Assembly: GCA_963764345.1 (NCBI GenBank)
Contig: CAVXSF010000031.1
Location: 1 to 64,000 of the forward strand
Length of the DNA stretch: 64,000 nt
Source: DASQZK01 sp963764345
GTDB lineage: Bacteria > Bacteroidota > Bacteroidia > Bacteroidales > GCA-2748055
Direction: 5' to 3'
This document shows positions 43,307-51,999 of this stretch, one piece after another. The notes under the pieces were generated by a model. It was not told where the DNA came from, did no database searches, and worked only from the letters and a program-made list of their open reading frames with translations. The position numbers and the translations under genes were made by a program. Each line of letters starts with the position of its first letter. The stretch's first letter is position 1.

Positions 43307-45673
43307 ATGAAAAAACTTACCGTTCTGATGTTGCTGTTCATCAGTATGACCCTCTCAGCCCAGGAGATAAGAGAACTAAATGCCGGTGGCATACAATATC
43401 CTTTCAATGATGTTTACAAGCATTCCGGCTTCTGGATCACCAATCCGGATATCGATATTAAACAGTATTCTGTTGTACTGTTCAGAAAAAACTTTGAACT
43501 GGATTCCAAACCGGCCAACTGCATAGTCCACATATCTGCCGATAATCTTTACCGTCTGTATATCAATGGAAAATTTGTTTGTATGGGCCCGGCACGTGAC
43601 GATTATTTCCACTGGAACTATGAGACCATCGATATAGCCTCTCTTCTTCATGCAGGTGAAAATGTGATTGCCGTGCAGGTGAATAATTTTGGTCATGATA
43701 AGGCGAATGCCCAGTTCTCCTGGAAAACCGGCTTTATCCTTTCTGCCCATGATTCGGTAAATGCAATAGTGAACTCCGATGACAAAACCTGGAAGACCAC
43801 TGTAAACAAGGCCTACAGGGAACGTCCCGTGGAATGGATGAACAGTGTTGATATCGTACAGGGGTGGTATTGCATCAATCCCAACGATTCCATCATTGGG
43901 TCCGATTATCCCTGGGGTTGGGAAAAACCGCATTATGACGATTCTCAGTGGAAAACACCGGAATGGCTTGGTTCCCCGAATATCAGGTATACCGGGGAAT
44001 CCGGTCCGCTGCTTATGCAACCCAGGAGTATCCGGTTGCTGGATCAGCAGATCGAACGATTTTCCTCCATAGCACGCACAGAAAACATGATGCTCAAATC
44101 CATGCCCTTCAATGGAACAGATTCCCTGGTTATCCCTGCGAATTCAAAGGTTACCATTCTCATTGACCATAAAAAGGAAACCATGGGATTTCCCCGGATG
44201 ATCATCTCGGGAGGGAATGGAAGCACCGTCAAAGTGCAGTATGCCGAAGCCCTGTATGATAAGAACAAGCTGAAAGGGAATCGTAATGATCTTGCCGGCA
44301 AAACGATGATCGGAGTCTATGATATTTTCGTGCCGGGAGGTCAAAGTCATAGTGCCTACGAGGCATTGTGGTACAGGGCATTCCGGTTTATCCGGCTTGA
44401 GATTACTACCGGTAACCAGCCGCTTGTCATAAATGACTTTTATAACCTCTGCACCCACTATCCTTTTAAAGAGAAAGCCTCCTTTACGTGTGATGATCCG
44501 GACTACACGAAAATATGGGATGCCGGCTGGCGTACCGACCTGATCTGTTCGCAGGACCTCTATATGAGCGATGCCTACTATGAGACCATGCAATATGTTG
44601 GTGACACGCGTGTCCATGGTATTGTAACGGCAGCCATCACGGGTGATTACTCCCTTTACAGGCAGGCCATCAGGCAGTTTAACCAGTCACGTATTCCCGA
44701 CGGGCTTACTTTGGCATCCTATCCCAATGACTGGTACTGGATCATTCCTTACTACTCCCTGATGTGGGTTGATATGGTGAAAGATTACACCATGCTCTCG
44801 GGAGACAGTATCCTTGCGGCAGAAATGTTGCCGGGCGTACGGGATGTCCTCGACTGGTTCAACCGGCATATCAGTGAAAACGGATTACTCGGTAAACTTG
44901 AATGGGCCAATCCAAACGGGGCAGCCGAAAACTCATCCTTATTTTCGCTGTATTATGCATATTCATTGGGGAATACGGCACTGGTTTGTGATTACCTGGG
45001 GTTGAAGGATGAAGCCGCGAAATACAGGGAACAATCCCGGAACATCGCCTCAAGCGTTTACAACCTTTCCTGGGACAAAACGAAGAATATGCTGGCAGAG
45101 ACACCCGAAAAAACAAGGTTTACCATCTGGGACAATATCATGGGGATACTGACCGGTGCGGTTCCCGAAGATGAACAACCCGCTCTGCTGAAAAGAATCC
45201 TTGCCCTTCCGGAAATGTCTCAGTTCGGATATTTTACCAGTTTTTACCTGTTCGAGGCTATCAAAAAACTCGACATGGGCAATGACCTCTTTGACCGGGA
45301 ACTGGATCCCTGGAGAGAACAGGTCAACCAGGAGGGACTTACCACTTTCAAGGAAATAAACAGCGACAGGGCCCGCTCCGATTGTCATCCGTGGTCGACG
45401 AGCCCGTTGTATTATATGCTGAATATCGCCGCCGGCATTGAAACGGTTCAGCCGGGGTTTACCGATATCAAGATCGCTCCTGCACCGGGAAACCTTAGAT
45501 TTATCAACGCCTCAATGCCGGTTCCTTCAGGTATCATCTCTATAGATTTAAAATTTGATGGTAAAGGAGGGGTGAAGGGTACCGTATCTGTCCCTGAAAA
45601 TACCCACGGCGTTTTCGTTTGGAGAGAGAAAGAGTTGAAGCTCAAAAGCGGGGTGACGGACATTAAACTCTAA
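43307..45673 (+). CDS. GH78-like alpha-L-rhamnosidase-family secreted protein
   Basis: The 788-residue protein has a signal peptide (MTLSAQ), a beta-sandwich (FRKNFELDSKPANCIVHISA, ~60-180), a second jelly roll (~240-370), an (alpha/alpha)6 barrel (~395-710) and a C-terminal beta domain. The barrel contains SDAYYETMQYVGDTR, which aligns with the GH78 DCPxREx-YxGD motif but lacks the Cys-Pro-Arg and keeps one Glu plus the GD. Further family features are LEWANPNGAAENSSLFSLYYAYS and DCHPWSTSPLYYML. So it belongs to the rhamnosidase superfamily with an atypical active site, and could cleave a related 6-deoxy-sugar or be a divergent GH78. No other gene overlaps it; the neighbouring gene downstream is 413 bases away. 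Confidence 0.82.
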   Translation: MKKLTVLMLLFISMTLSAQEIRELNAGGIQYPFNDVYKHSGFWITNPDIDIKQYSVVLFRKNFELDSKPANCIVHISADNLYRLYINGKFVCMGPARDDYFHWNYETIDIASLLHAGENVIAVQVNNFGHDKANAQFSWKTGFILSAHDSVNAIVNSDDKTWKTTVNKAYRERPVEWMNSVDIVQGWYCINPNDSIIGSDYPWGWEKPHYDDSQWKTPEWLGSPNIRYTGESGPLLMQPRSIRLLDQQIERFSSIARTENMMLKSMPFNGTDSLVIPANSKVTILIDHKKETMGFPRMIISGGNGSTVKVQYAEALYDKNKLKGNRNDLAGKTMIGVYDIFVPGGQSHSAYEALWYRAFRFIRLEITTGNQPLVINDFYNLCTHYPFKEKASFTCDDPDYTKIWDAGWRTDLICSQDLYMSDAYYETMQYVGDTRVHGIVTAAITGDYSLYRQAIRQFNQSRIPDGLTLASYPNDWYWIIPYYSLMWVDMVKDYTMLSGDSILAAEMLPGVRDVLDWFNRHISENGLLGKLEWANPNGAAENSSLFSLYYAYSLGNTALVCDYLGLKDEAAKYREQSRNIASSVYNLSWDKTKNMLAETPEKTRFTIWDNIMGILTGAVPEDEQPALLKRILALPEMSQFGYFTSFYLFEAIKKLDMGNDLFDRELDPWREQVNQEGLTTFKEINSDRARSDCHPWSTSPLYYMLNIAAGIETVQPGFTDIKIAPAPGNLRFINASMPVPSGIISIDLKFDGKGGVKGTVSVPENTHGVFVWREKELKLKSGVTDIKL

Positions 45674-46085
45674 AAGGATACCGGTTGCCTACCCAGTTCT
45701 TGATAGTGAAACGGGGAAAACAGGTATGGATTTTACGTTTTGTGTCATAAAAAGGCTTTCTTTTGTTAACCCTTTTTCAATCATCTTGTTATATATATAA
45801 GTTGACTGATCCTGACTTGTATCGTCACCCTCTGTATTATTTTACTCAATACAATTTGCCTTTTTCTGAACGATCAGGCATAGCTATTCCGGGACCTTTC
45901 CGGTCGCAATCTACCCTCTTCACGTTAGTTTTTCCCCTTGTTCACCTTTTTTTGCCGGATGACTATGTTCACGGCCATCTTAGACGGCTTTTTTCCCCGT
46001 CGAACAGGCAAACCTTGTTCCGGGGGTTGAACAATCGACTGCAGAAAATACACAAACACTAATTCAAGTACCAACTTTAATTCTC
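45674..46085. other. Intergenic region
   Basis: A 99-codon open frame at 45763-46062 has no ribosome site or signal. There is an AT-rich TATATATA stretch near 45790 and no convincing hairpin or promoter pair. Nothing else is supported. Confidence 0.3.
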
Positions 46086-46727
46086 ATGAAAATGAAACAT
46101 CTCTTAAAAATGACGGCAGGAACCATTGTCATCTTTCTTGCAGTTATGGCCTGCAAGAAAGATGACAAAAAATCAACGCCTAAAAACTATTTTAAGATTG
46201 GAGACAAAACATACACCGTCGCCAATGCATCCATGGAAAACTGGGGTTTGGATACTGATACTTCCGATTTCTGGGTATATGATGGATACAACATCGACCT
46301 GGCCTTGTTTTCCAGCGGACTGACCCTTCAAACGACAAGCAGCGGATACCTGAATGTTCTTGGAAAAGGACAGATATTGTATTTTGAACTTTACTCTACC
46401 AGTGGCACCAACCTCGACAACGGGGATTTCACCTTCGACCCGTCAAGCGGTCCATACCAGGTAGGAACTTTTGATTATTGTGATTACTCCCTGACCTGGG
46501 ATGAGACAAATTCCGACAATGACTGGATCCCGGTTTCTTCCGGAAAAATTACGATAACCCGTAATGGGAACGATTATGAACTGACCTTTGACTGTCAGGA
46601 TATTTACGGGACGAAAGTGACTGGACATTTTGCCGGGACTTTTCATTACTTCAATTACGAAACCATCTTAAAATCGACAGCCCCTAAGGCGGGGAAAATA
46701 TTCAGAGGACCCGGAAGACATGATTAA
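46086..46727 (+). CDS. Uncharacterised lipoprotein
   Basis: The 213-residue protein has a lipoprotein signal (FLAVMAC, Cys19) followed by a KKDDKKST linker. The rest is beta-rich with acidic turns (YFKIGDKTYTVANASMENWG, GKGQILYFELYSTSGTN, KITITRNGNDYELTFDCQD, GHFAGTFHYFNY). This pattern is common in Bacteroidota surface lipoproteins of the DUF5025-like kind, but I cannot confirm a family. Two adjacent starts (Met1, Met3) are possible. No function is proposed. Confidence 0.65.
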   Translation: MKMKHLLKMTAGTIVIFLAVMACKKDDKKSTPKNYFKIGDKTYTVANASMENWGLDTDTSDFWVYDGYNIDLALFSSGLTLQTTSSGYLNVLGKGQILYFELYSTSGTNLDNGDFTFDPSSGPYQVGTFDYCDYSLTWDETNSDNDWIPVSSGKITITRNGNDYELTFDCQDIYGTKVTGHFAGTFHYFNYETILKSTAPKAGKIFRGPGRHD

Positions 46728-46798
46728 ACCGAAATAAGAACATGGTTTAACCATGCCTGAACAGTTCCGTAGACCTCAGCGTCCGGGTTTGCTTCCGG

Positions 46799-48262
46799 TT
46801 AATAAATAATGACCTTCTTTACTGAACTCGTGTTTCCGTCAGATAATCTGACAAGATAGATGCCTGCAGGCAGTGAACCGGTATCAATGGTCAACAGGCT
46901 CGTTTTCATCCTGGTGTTGTAAACCGTTCTTCCGCTCAGGTCAGCGACGGATACGTCATATTCGGAAGGGTCGTCCGGTTTAGTTATGGTAACGTAATTT
47001 TCTGCAGGATTAGGATATATTGAAAAAGAAGGCCCGGACTTAACCGGGACCGTGCCGGTATTCATGAATCCATTGGTGCTGAGGAGTTCCACATAACCAC
47101 AAATTAAGCTGTTTAAATAGACTTTATAGTATGTACATACCAATTTAGTATCAGAAAGGGCAGTTATTTTTGGAAGATCCGTAGAAATGGGATTATCATT
47201 AACGATAACATCGGTAGTGGGCCTTACTGAATCTCCTTCAGCGACACTTTTTGATAGTACATATTTTATATCATAAATACTATCGAAATTCTTACTATAA
47301 CTTATCATCAGGTTTGTATCCAGGGAAAACACAGAAAAATTGTTGATATCGTACTCAAGATAAGAATCGTTCGAAAATGTCATTTGATTGTCTTGATCCA
47401 CTGTGCCTGATTTCATTGCACCTATTGTCCCGAACCTGTCGTCTGTTAATTTAGTGTAGGAAAGTATAAAATTGTTTTCATCCAAAACAATGGTTTGCAA
47501 ATTTTTGGGATGTTCGGAGGAATATTCTGCTGGTTCACTATAAGTAATATTATTCTGACTATCAACTTCACCAATCTGGCAAACACCATGACTATTTTTG
47601 TCCAGGAAATTTAACATGAATTTATCCGAAGAAAGCGTATCGATATTCATATATTGGGTAAATCCCTCCGGTTGGTGAGTTACACAGAAGGTGTCCATGG
47701 CGATATTAAGATCATTATCCACGGTACCAAGAGCGCAATTATCATAGGAGCTGTTACCATCGTGATAAAAGATAATAATTCGATCATCAGACATCACCGT
47801 TTGGGCGTATTCTTCAAATTCCATTGAAGAACCCCAATAACCCATGTGTCTTGCCTTGAGAATTAACGTATTACCTTTGCTTATGGCATTGCCCGTGGTG
47901 TAATGAAAAGCCTGACAAATAAGATCGTAATCGTCGAGATAAGAAAGCAGAAACCGGGAACCGGAGAGAGGAGATATTTGAATATCACTGATTGTTCCTG
48001 ATCGTGTAAAACTGATCGCAGGGGAAAATTTGATAATGGTGTCGTTGCTTATGTCACCAAAGATAAAATAGCCGCCCTGAGTAGGGGATGTCCCCCCATA
48101 GGCGATTATAAATTTGTCAGGAGATAGTGTTTCAATAATCAGAGGCTGCACTCTATCTACGGAATATGAAAATATTTGTGGACTGGTGGAATTAATACTG
48201 TCCTGCCCGTATCCTGGAAGTAAGGAGAAAACAAAAAGTGTTAGGATTAAAAGACGTCTCAT
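46799..48262 (-). CDS. T9SS-exported protein with repetitive beta-structure, function unknown
   Basis: The 487-residue protein has a signal peptide ending LPGYGQ. Residues ~30-390 contain repeats of the form FILSYTKLTDDRFGTIGAM and FLLSYLDDYDLICQAF, with short D/S-rich turns, suggesting a beta-propeller-like fold. A T9SS type A domain closes the chain (FSIYPNPAENYVTI to SVKKVIIY). No enzyme motifs are seen. It is encoded 26 bases downstream of the GH43 gene on the same strand, so probably cotranscribed, and may be an accessory surface protein. Confidence 0.75.
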   Translation of the reverse strand: MRRLLILTLFVFSLLPGYGQDSINSTSPQIFSYSVDRVQPLIIETLSPDKFIIAYGGTSPTQGGYFIFGDISNDTIIKFSPAISFTRSGTISDIQISPLSGSRFLLSYLDDYDLICQAFHYTTGNAISKGNTLILKARHMGYWGSSMEFEEYAQTVMSDDRIIIFYHDGNSSYDNCALGTVDNDLNIAMDTFCVTHQPEGFTQYMNIDTLSSDKFMLNFLDKNSHGVCQIGEVDSQNNITYSEPAEYSSEHPKNLQTIVLDENNFILSYTKLTDDRFGTIGAMKSGTVDQDNQMTFSNDSYLEYDINNFSVFSLDTNLMISYSKNFDSIYDIKYVLSKSVAEGDSVRPTTDVIVNDNPISTDLPKITALSDTKLVCTYYKVYLNSLICGYVELLSTNGFMNTGTVPVKSGPSFSIYPNPAENYVTITKPDDPSEYDVSVADLSGRTVYNTRMKTSLLTIDTGSLPAGIYLVRLSDGNTSSVKKVIIY

Positions 48263-48288
48263 TGATTGTATTTTTAAAGTTTAGTTTA

Positions 48289-50025
48289 TTAATTGTTCAC
48301 AGCTGCAGCTTTGATCACACTACTCTCACTAATTCCGCCGGGGTTGAATGACTGCACGGTGAAATAATAATCCTGGCCGGCGTTCAGGTTATTGATCGTA
48401 ACGGTGGTATCACCGTATACCATGTAGTTTTCGTAAAGTTTATGTTCTTCCGGACCGTAGCTGACATTATACCCTTCAGCTCCTTTTGCGGGATTCCAGG
48501 AGAGCCGGACGCTTCTCGGGTCAGCGGGATTTCTGCGGGCAACAAATGATTCAACTTCACCCGGTAGGGCTTCACTTCCATTACCAAAGGCCCTGAACCC
48601 CGACAGGGCGAAATATCCCCCGGGTACACTGATATTCCTGATTCGCAGAAACCTGCAGGATACAGGTTTTTTCAGCTGTGTATAATCCTGGGAGTTATCT
48701 GTCGTATTTTCCGATTTATCAATGATAACATCCCAGTTTTTATTATCAGCGGAACCTTCAACGATATAGCGATAGCAAAGTCCGGGTTGTCTTCCGAAGA
48801 TACTGGTGTTCACATCGGCAAAATCTACCTGGATGGCATAAACATCACATCGGCTTTCCAGGTCAAGGTCAGCCCATTCGGTATCATCACCGCTTTGGGC
48901 TGCCCAGCAGGTGCGTATGTTTTCATCGGTCATGAACCGGGGCGGATGGCCTTCTTCTGAAGAAGATACGGTCACGGGTTTATCATACGACAGCAGCATC
49001 CAGCCTGGAAAGAGTTCCTGGAAATCTTCTACCTGTTTTTGGGGAATAATCAGGGGATAATCACCGAACCGGGTATCAGAATACAGAATGCCGTCATTGT
49101 CGAAGAATGCAGGGTAGAGCCCCAGTCTCCGTTCGAAAATATGCCTGACTGAAATGGTGGATGTCGCAATATGCCAGTAATTTCCATGCCGGTCCATGAA
49201 GGTGCTTCCATGCCCGGCACCTGCGGCAAATCCCTCCGGTTTATAGGAGAAAGGGTTGTGGGCTGCAGTTTTGAAAGGCCCCAAAGGATTGGAGGAGGTA
49301 TAAACAGCGTCGGCATAACTCTTGAATTCAGTACCCGGACCGGCATACTGAAGGTAGTAGGTTCCGTCATGTTTATTCATCCAGGCTCCTTCTATCCACG
49401 GTGAATTTTTATAGTTCGTATTGTAGTCGCCCGGCACTTCCCAGCCGTGATCGGAGGGATTGCCATATATCAAGGGAATGGACTCTCCAACAAGCTTGAA
49501 GTGGTCTTTATAATCCAGTTCGATCCCGTAAATCGGATTTACATCGGAGCATCCCCAGTACAGGTAAAGGCGCTGGTCGTCATCCAGGAACAATGCAGGA
49601 TCCCATACGGTAACGGCAAGACTGTCGCAGGCAATATCCCAGTGGCCTGATTTTGGATCGGTGGTTTTATAAATGGTGCTCTTCTTTGTGGAAGATGCCA
49701 GGAAATACAGGGTGTCCCCGATGGAAACCACGGTTGGAGCATATTCTTCAGTCGGGATTTCATTGGTCCCTATAAAAGTCCATGATGCAAGATCATCCGA
49801 ATACCAATATCCCCCCGACTTAGATGCAAAAAGGTAGTACACGTCCCGGAACAAAATGGCCGTCGGATCAGCCGCCTCTCTGCGAGAGGGTTTATCGGGC
49901 TGGTAACGGTAACTGATGTCCACAGGGTTGCAGATCGTTTTTAAATCAGAGTTGTTTTCGGGTCGCATGAGGTTGCATCCGGGAAATAGAATAGCACATA
50001 ATAGCGGCAGAAGAACATTCTTCAT
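48289..50025 (-). CDS. GH43 lipoprotein with F5/8 (CBM32-like) and fibronectin III domains
   Basis: The 578-residue protein has lipobox LFPGC (Cys17). The five-bladed GH43 propeller occupies ~50-330, with catalytic Asp53 (EAADPTA), the pKa-modulating Asp142 (VWDPALF) and acid Glu212 (WIEGAWM) in the expected order. Residues ~345-480 form an F5/8-type discoidin domain (KPVTVSSSEEGHPPRFMTDENI, RFLRIRNISVPGGYFALSG). The C-terminal ~85 residues are fibronectin type III (ARRNPADPRSVRLSWNPA). GH43 covers arabinofuranosidases, xylosidases and galactosidases, and the specificity is open. Lipidation suggests surface action. A plausible minus-strand promoter (TTTG-N18-TATCTTTA) is at 50093-50122. Confidence 0.9.
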   Translation of the reverse strand: MKNVLLPLLCAILFPGCNLMRPENNSDLKTICNPVDISYRYQPDKPSRREAADPTAILFRDVYYLFASKSGGYWYSDDLASWTFIGTNEIPTEEYAPTVVSIGDTLYFLASSTKKSTIYKTTDPKSGHWDIACDSLAVTVWDPALFLDDDQRLYLYWGCSDVNPIYGIELDYKDHFKLVGESIPLIYGNPSDHGWEVPGDYNTNYKNSPWIEGAWMNKHDGTYYLQYAGPGTEFKSYADAVYTSSNPLGPFKTAAHNPFSYKPEGFAAGAGHGSTFMDRHGNYWHIATSTISVRHIFERRLGLYPAFFDNDGILYSDTRFGDYPLIIPQKQVEDFQELFPGWMLLSYDKPVTVSSSEEGHPPRFMTDENIRTCWAAQSGDDTEWADLDLESRCDVYAIQVDFADVNTSIFGRQPGLCYRYIVEGSADNKNWDVIIDKSENTTDNSQDYTQLKKPVSCRFLRIRNISVPGGYFALSGFRAFGNGSEALPGEVESFVARRNPADPRSVRLSWNPAKGAEGYNVSYGPEEHKLYENYMVYGDTTVTINNLNAGQDYYFTVQSFNPGGISESSVIKAAAVNN

Positions 50026-50092
50026 TTTATTTGTTTTATTATTATAGACGGAGACATCGTCAGCGGCTTGTATGAAAAGTGATAGCCAATAT

Positions 50093-50122
50093 TAAAGATA
50101 GGAATAATTTGAAAAAGTCAAA
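50093..50122 (-). promoter_or_regulatory. Probable promoter of the GH43 gene
   Basis: On the minus strand TTTG (complement of 50119-50122) is followed after 18 bases by TATCTTTA (complement of 50093-50100), one base off the Bacteroidota -7 consensus, about 70 bases upstream of the start. Confidence 0.4.
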
Positions 50123-50318
50123 CTGTCCGGAAATTTTTTTTACTTGTGACAGTACCATTTGCAGAAAGGCGGGGTCAGAATAATCCGGATCCCGGATTCA
50201 CCGGTCAGCAATTTCCGGGCTTTCATGATCATGTTGAATCCTGAAAATCCTTTTTTTTTGTTTATTTCTTACAGGTATTAGCGAATGTTTTTTCTGTTAA
50301 TTTTATAAAACCATACAA

Positions 50319-51101
50319 ATGAAGAAGGCAGACTGGGATCCCGGATTATACCTTAAATTCGGACGGGAACGGATTCAACCATCCATTGATCTGGTCTCAC
50401 GTATCGATTATGACCGACCGTCAAAGATCATTGATATAGGTTGCGGGCCGGGCAACAGCACCCGGGTTCTTTTCTCCAGGTGGCCCGGGGCAAAGATCAC
50501 CGGGGCTGATAATTCACCTGCGATGATCGAAAAAGCCAGGATGGATTATCCTGACCAGACATGGATCCTGTTTGACGCTGGTAATGATGAAATGGATGAA
50601 CAGTTCGACATTGTATTTTCCAATGCTGCCATACAGTGGATTCCCGACCATGAAAATCTGCTGGGCCGTTTTGCCTCTTTCCTGGAGACAGATGGTGTAC
50701 TGGCCGTGCAGGTACCCCTGTTCTGGGACATGCCCGTTGGTAAATCACTGCTGAAGATTGCAGATAACCCACGATGGAGAACAGCTACCGCAAAAGTAAA
50801 GGACTCATTTACGATTCATGATCCTCATACTTATTTTGATCTGCTGAGCCGTCATTTCAGGACCATAGATATGTGGATGACCGATTACATGCATGTTATG
50901 GAATCACATCAGTCCATCCTTGAAATGATCAGGAGTACCGGTCTGAAGCCATATCACGAGCGGCTTTCAGATACATCCCTGAGACAGGACTTTGAGACTG
51001 AAGTTTTGGAAAGTATTACAGAAGAATATCCGCCTCAATTGAACGGGGAGGTACTTTTCCCGTTCAGGCGGCTCTTTTTCGTCTGCAGGTCTCCGGTCTG
51101 A
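50319..51101 (+). CDS. tam: Trans-aconitate 2-methyltransferase-like SAM methyltransferase
   Basis: The 260-residue cytosolic enzyme opens with WDPGLYLKFGRERIQPSIDL, the start typical of Tam, which methylates trans-aconitate. SAM motif I is IIDIGCGPGNSTRVLFSRWP (~37-56), the strand-two acidic residue follows in ITGADNSPAMIEKA, and FDIVFSNAAIQWIPDHENLL (~96-115) is the Tam-like post-motif. The C-terminal part (FPFRRLFFVCRSP) also fits. It is a single gene with no link to the carbohydrate genes. Confidence 0.88.
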   Translation: MKKADWDPGLYLKFGRERIQPSIDLVSRIDYDRPSKIIDIGCGPGNSTRVLFSRWPGAKITGADNSPAMIEKARMDYPDQTWILFDAGNDEMDEQFDIVFSNAAIQWIPDHENLLGRFASFLETDGVLAVQVPLFWDMPVGKSLLKIADNPRWRTATAKVKDSFTIHDPHTYFDLLSRHFRTIDMWMTDYMHVMESHQSILEMIRSTGLKPYHERLSDTSLRQDFETEVLESITEEYPPQLNGEVLFPFRRLFFVCRSPV

Positions 51102-51218
51102 ATACTGCACGGTAAAACACGCGGCAGTGCAATATCTGGTTTTATAGCGGAAACGGATCATTGTCCTGTCGGGGGTGTATTCCCGATCACGTTAACTTTT
51201 TCCGGTTTATAAATCACG

Positions 51219-51999
51219 TCAACGGTTTATAACCACCGAGGTTTGATAAGTGTCCTTTGCCGTCACGATCTTCACAATATAATACCCGTTCCGGCATGAC
51301 TCCAGGTTCACCCTTCCGTTACCGTCCAGTTCATCGGCAAGGACAGCCTTACCATTTAGGTTATAAAGGAATACCCTGGCTTTTCCTGCTTTTTCGGGTA
51401 AATTAATAAACAGTTCATCAGCAGCCGGATTTGGGAAAACACGGAACTTCATGTCATCCTTCAAATTTCCCGTTCCGTTGGTTTCGTTGATGTAGATGGT
51501 AAATTCCACACGGAGGGAATCCACCCCACCCAGGTCGGTCCCGCCATCATCTTTTATCAGGAAAGAAACCTTTGTACTGCCAAGGATCCGGGGGTAAAAT
51601 ACAAATAAAGCCGAATCGTTGGAAGGTGTATAGGTGAATCTTGGCGATCTGAGAACATCCGGATTACTCATGCTCATTTCGATGGAGATATTCTGGCTTC
51701 CGTCATTGCCGTCATTGATACCGGTAAGGTAGATCTCATGTTTGAGATAATTCACATTTAATCCTGTCGTTATATCCGGGATGGGATTGCATTCAGGAGC
51801 GGCATTTAGAAAAGGCAGGACTCTGATAGTGAAGGGTGCCGAAACGGCATTATTCAGGGGATCCGGGTTATTTTTGTCGACTACGTTCAGGAAGAGGCGT
51901 GTATCTCCAAACACGTTGTTGATGGTACGAACGGTCAGATTAAAAGAGTCAGGAGTAATATACTCGGGCTGATCAAAGTCGATAAGCGGATTCCGGGTA
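51219..51999 (-). pseudogene. Esterase C-terminal part with Ig-like and T9SS domains (after frameshift)
   Basis: This is the continuation of the protein encoded upstream on this strand: near 51999 the frame resumes with TRNPLIDFDQPEYITPDSFN. It holds an Ig/cadherin-like domain (PDITTGLNVNYLKHEIYLTGI and IEMSMSNPDVLRSPRFTYTP) and a T9SS type A domain (MKFRVFPNPAADELFINL to SVVINR). The joint is an apparent single extra base in the GTCGGTTACC context; removing one G joins the two frames as KLTAVVTRNPLIDF. The domains would direct secretion and surface anchoring of the upstream esterase. A Met at 51914 starts a shorter frame but has no signal. Confidence 0.82.

Noticed and set aside
43376..44020. 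214-codon open frame on the minus strand
   Set aside because: It is antisense to the GH78-like gene and has no recognisable family.
45763..46062. 99-codon open frame in a long intergenic region
   Set aside because: No ribosome site, signal peptide or motif, and low-complexity F/P/L-rich composition.
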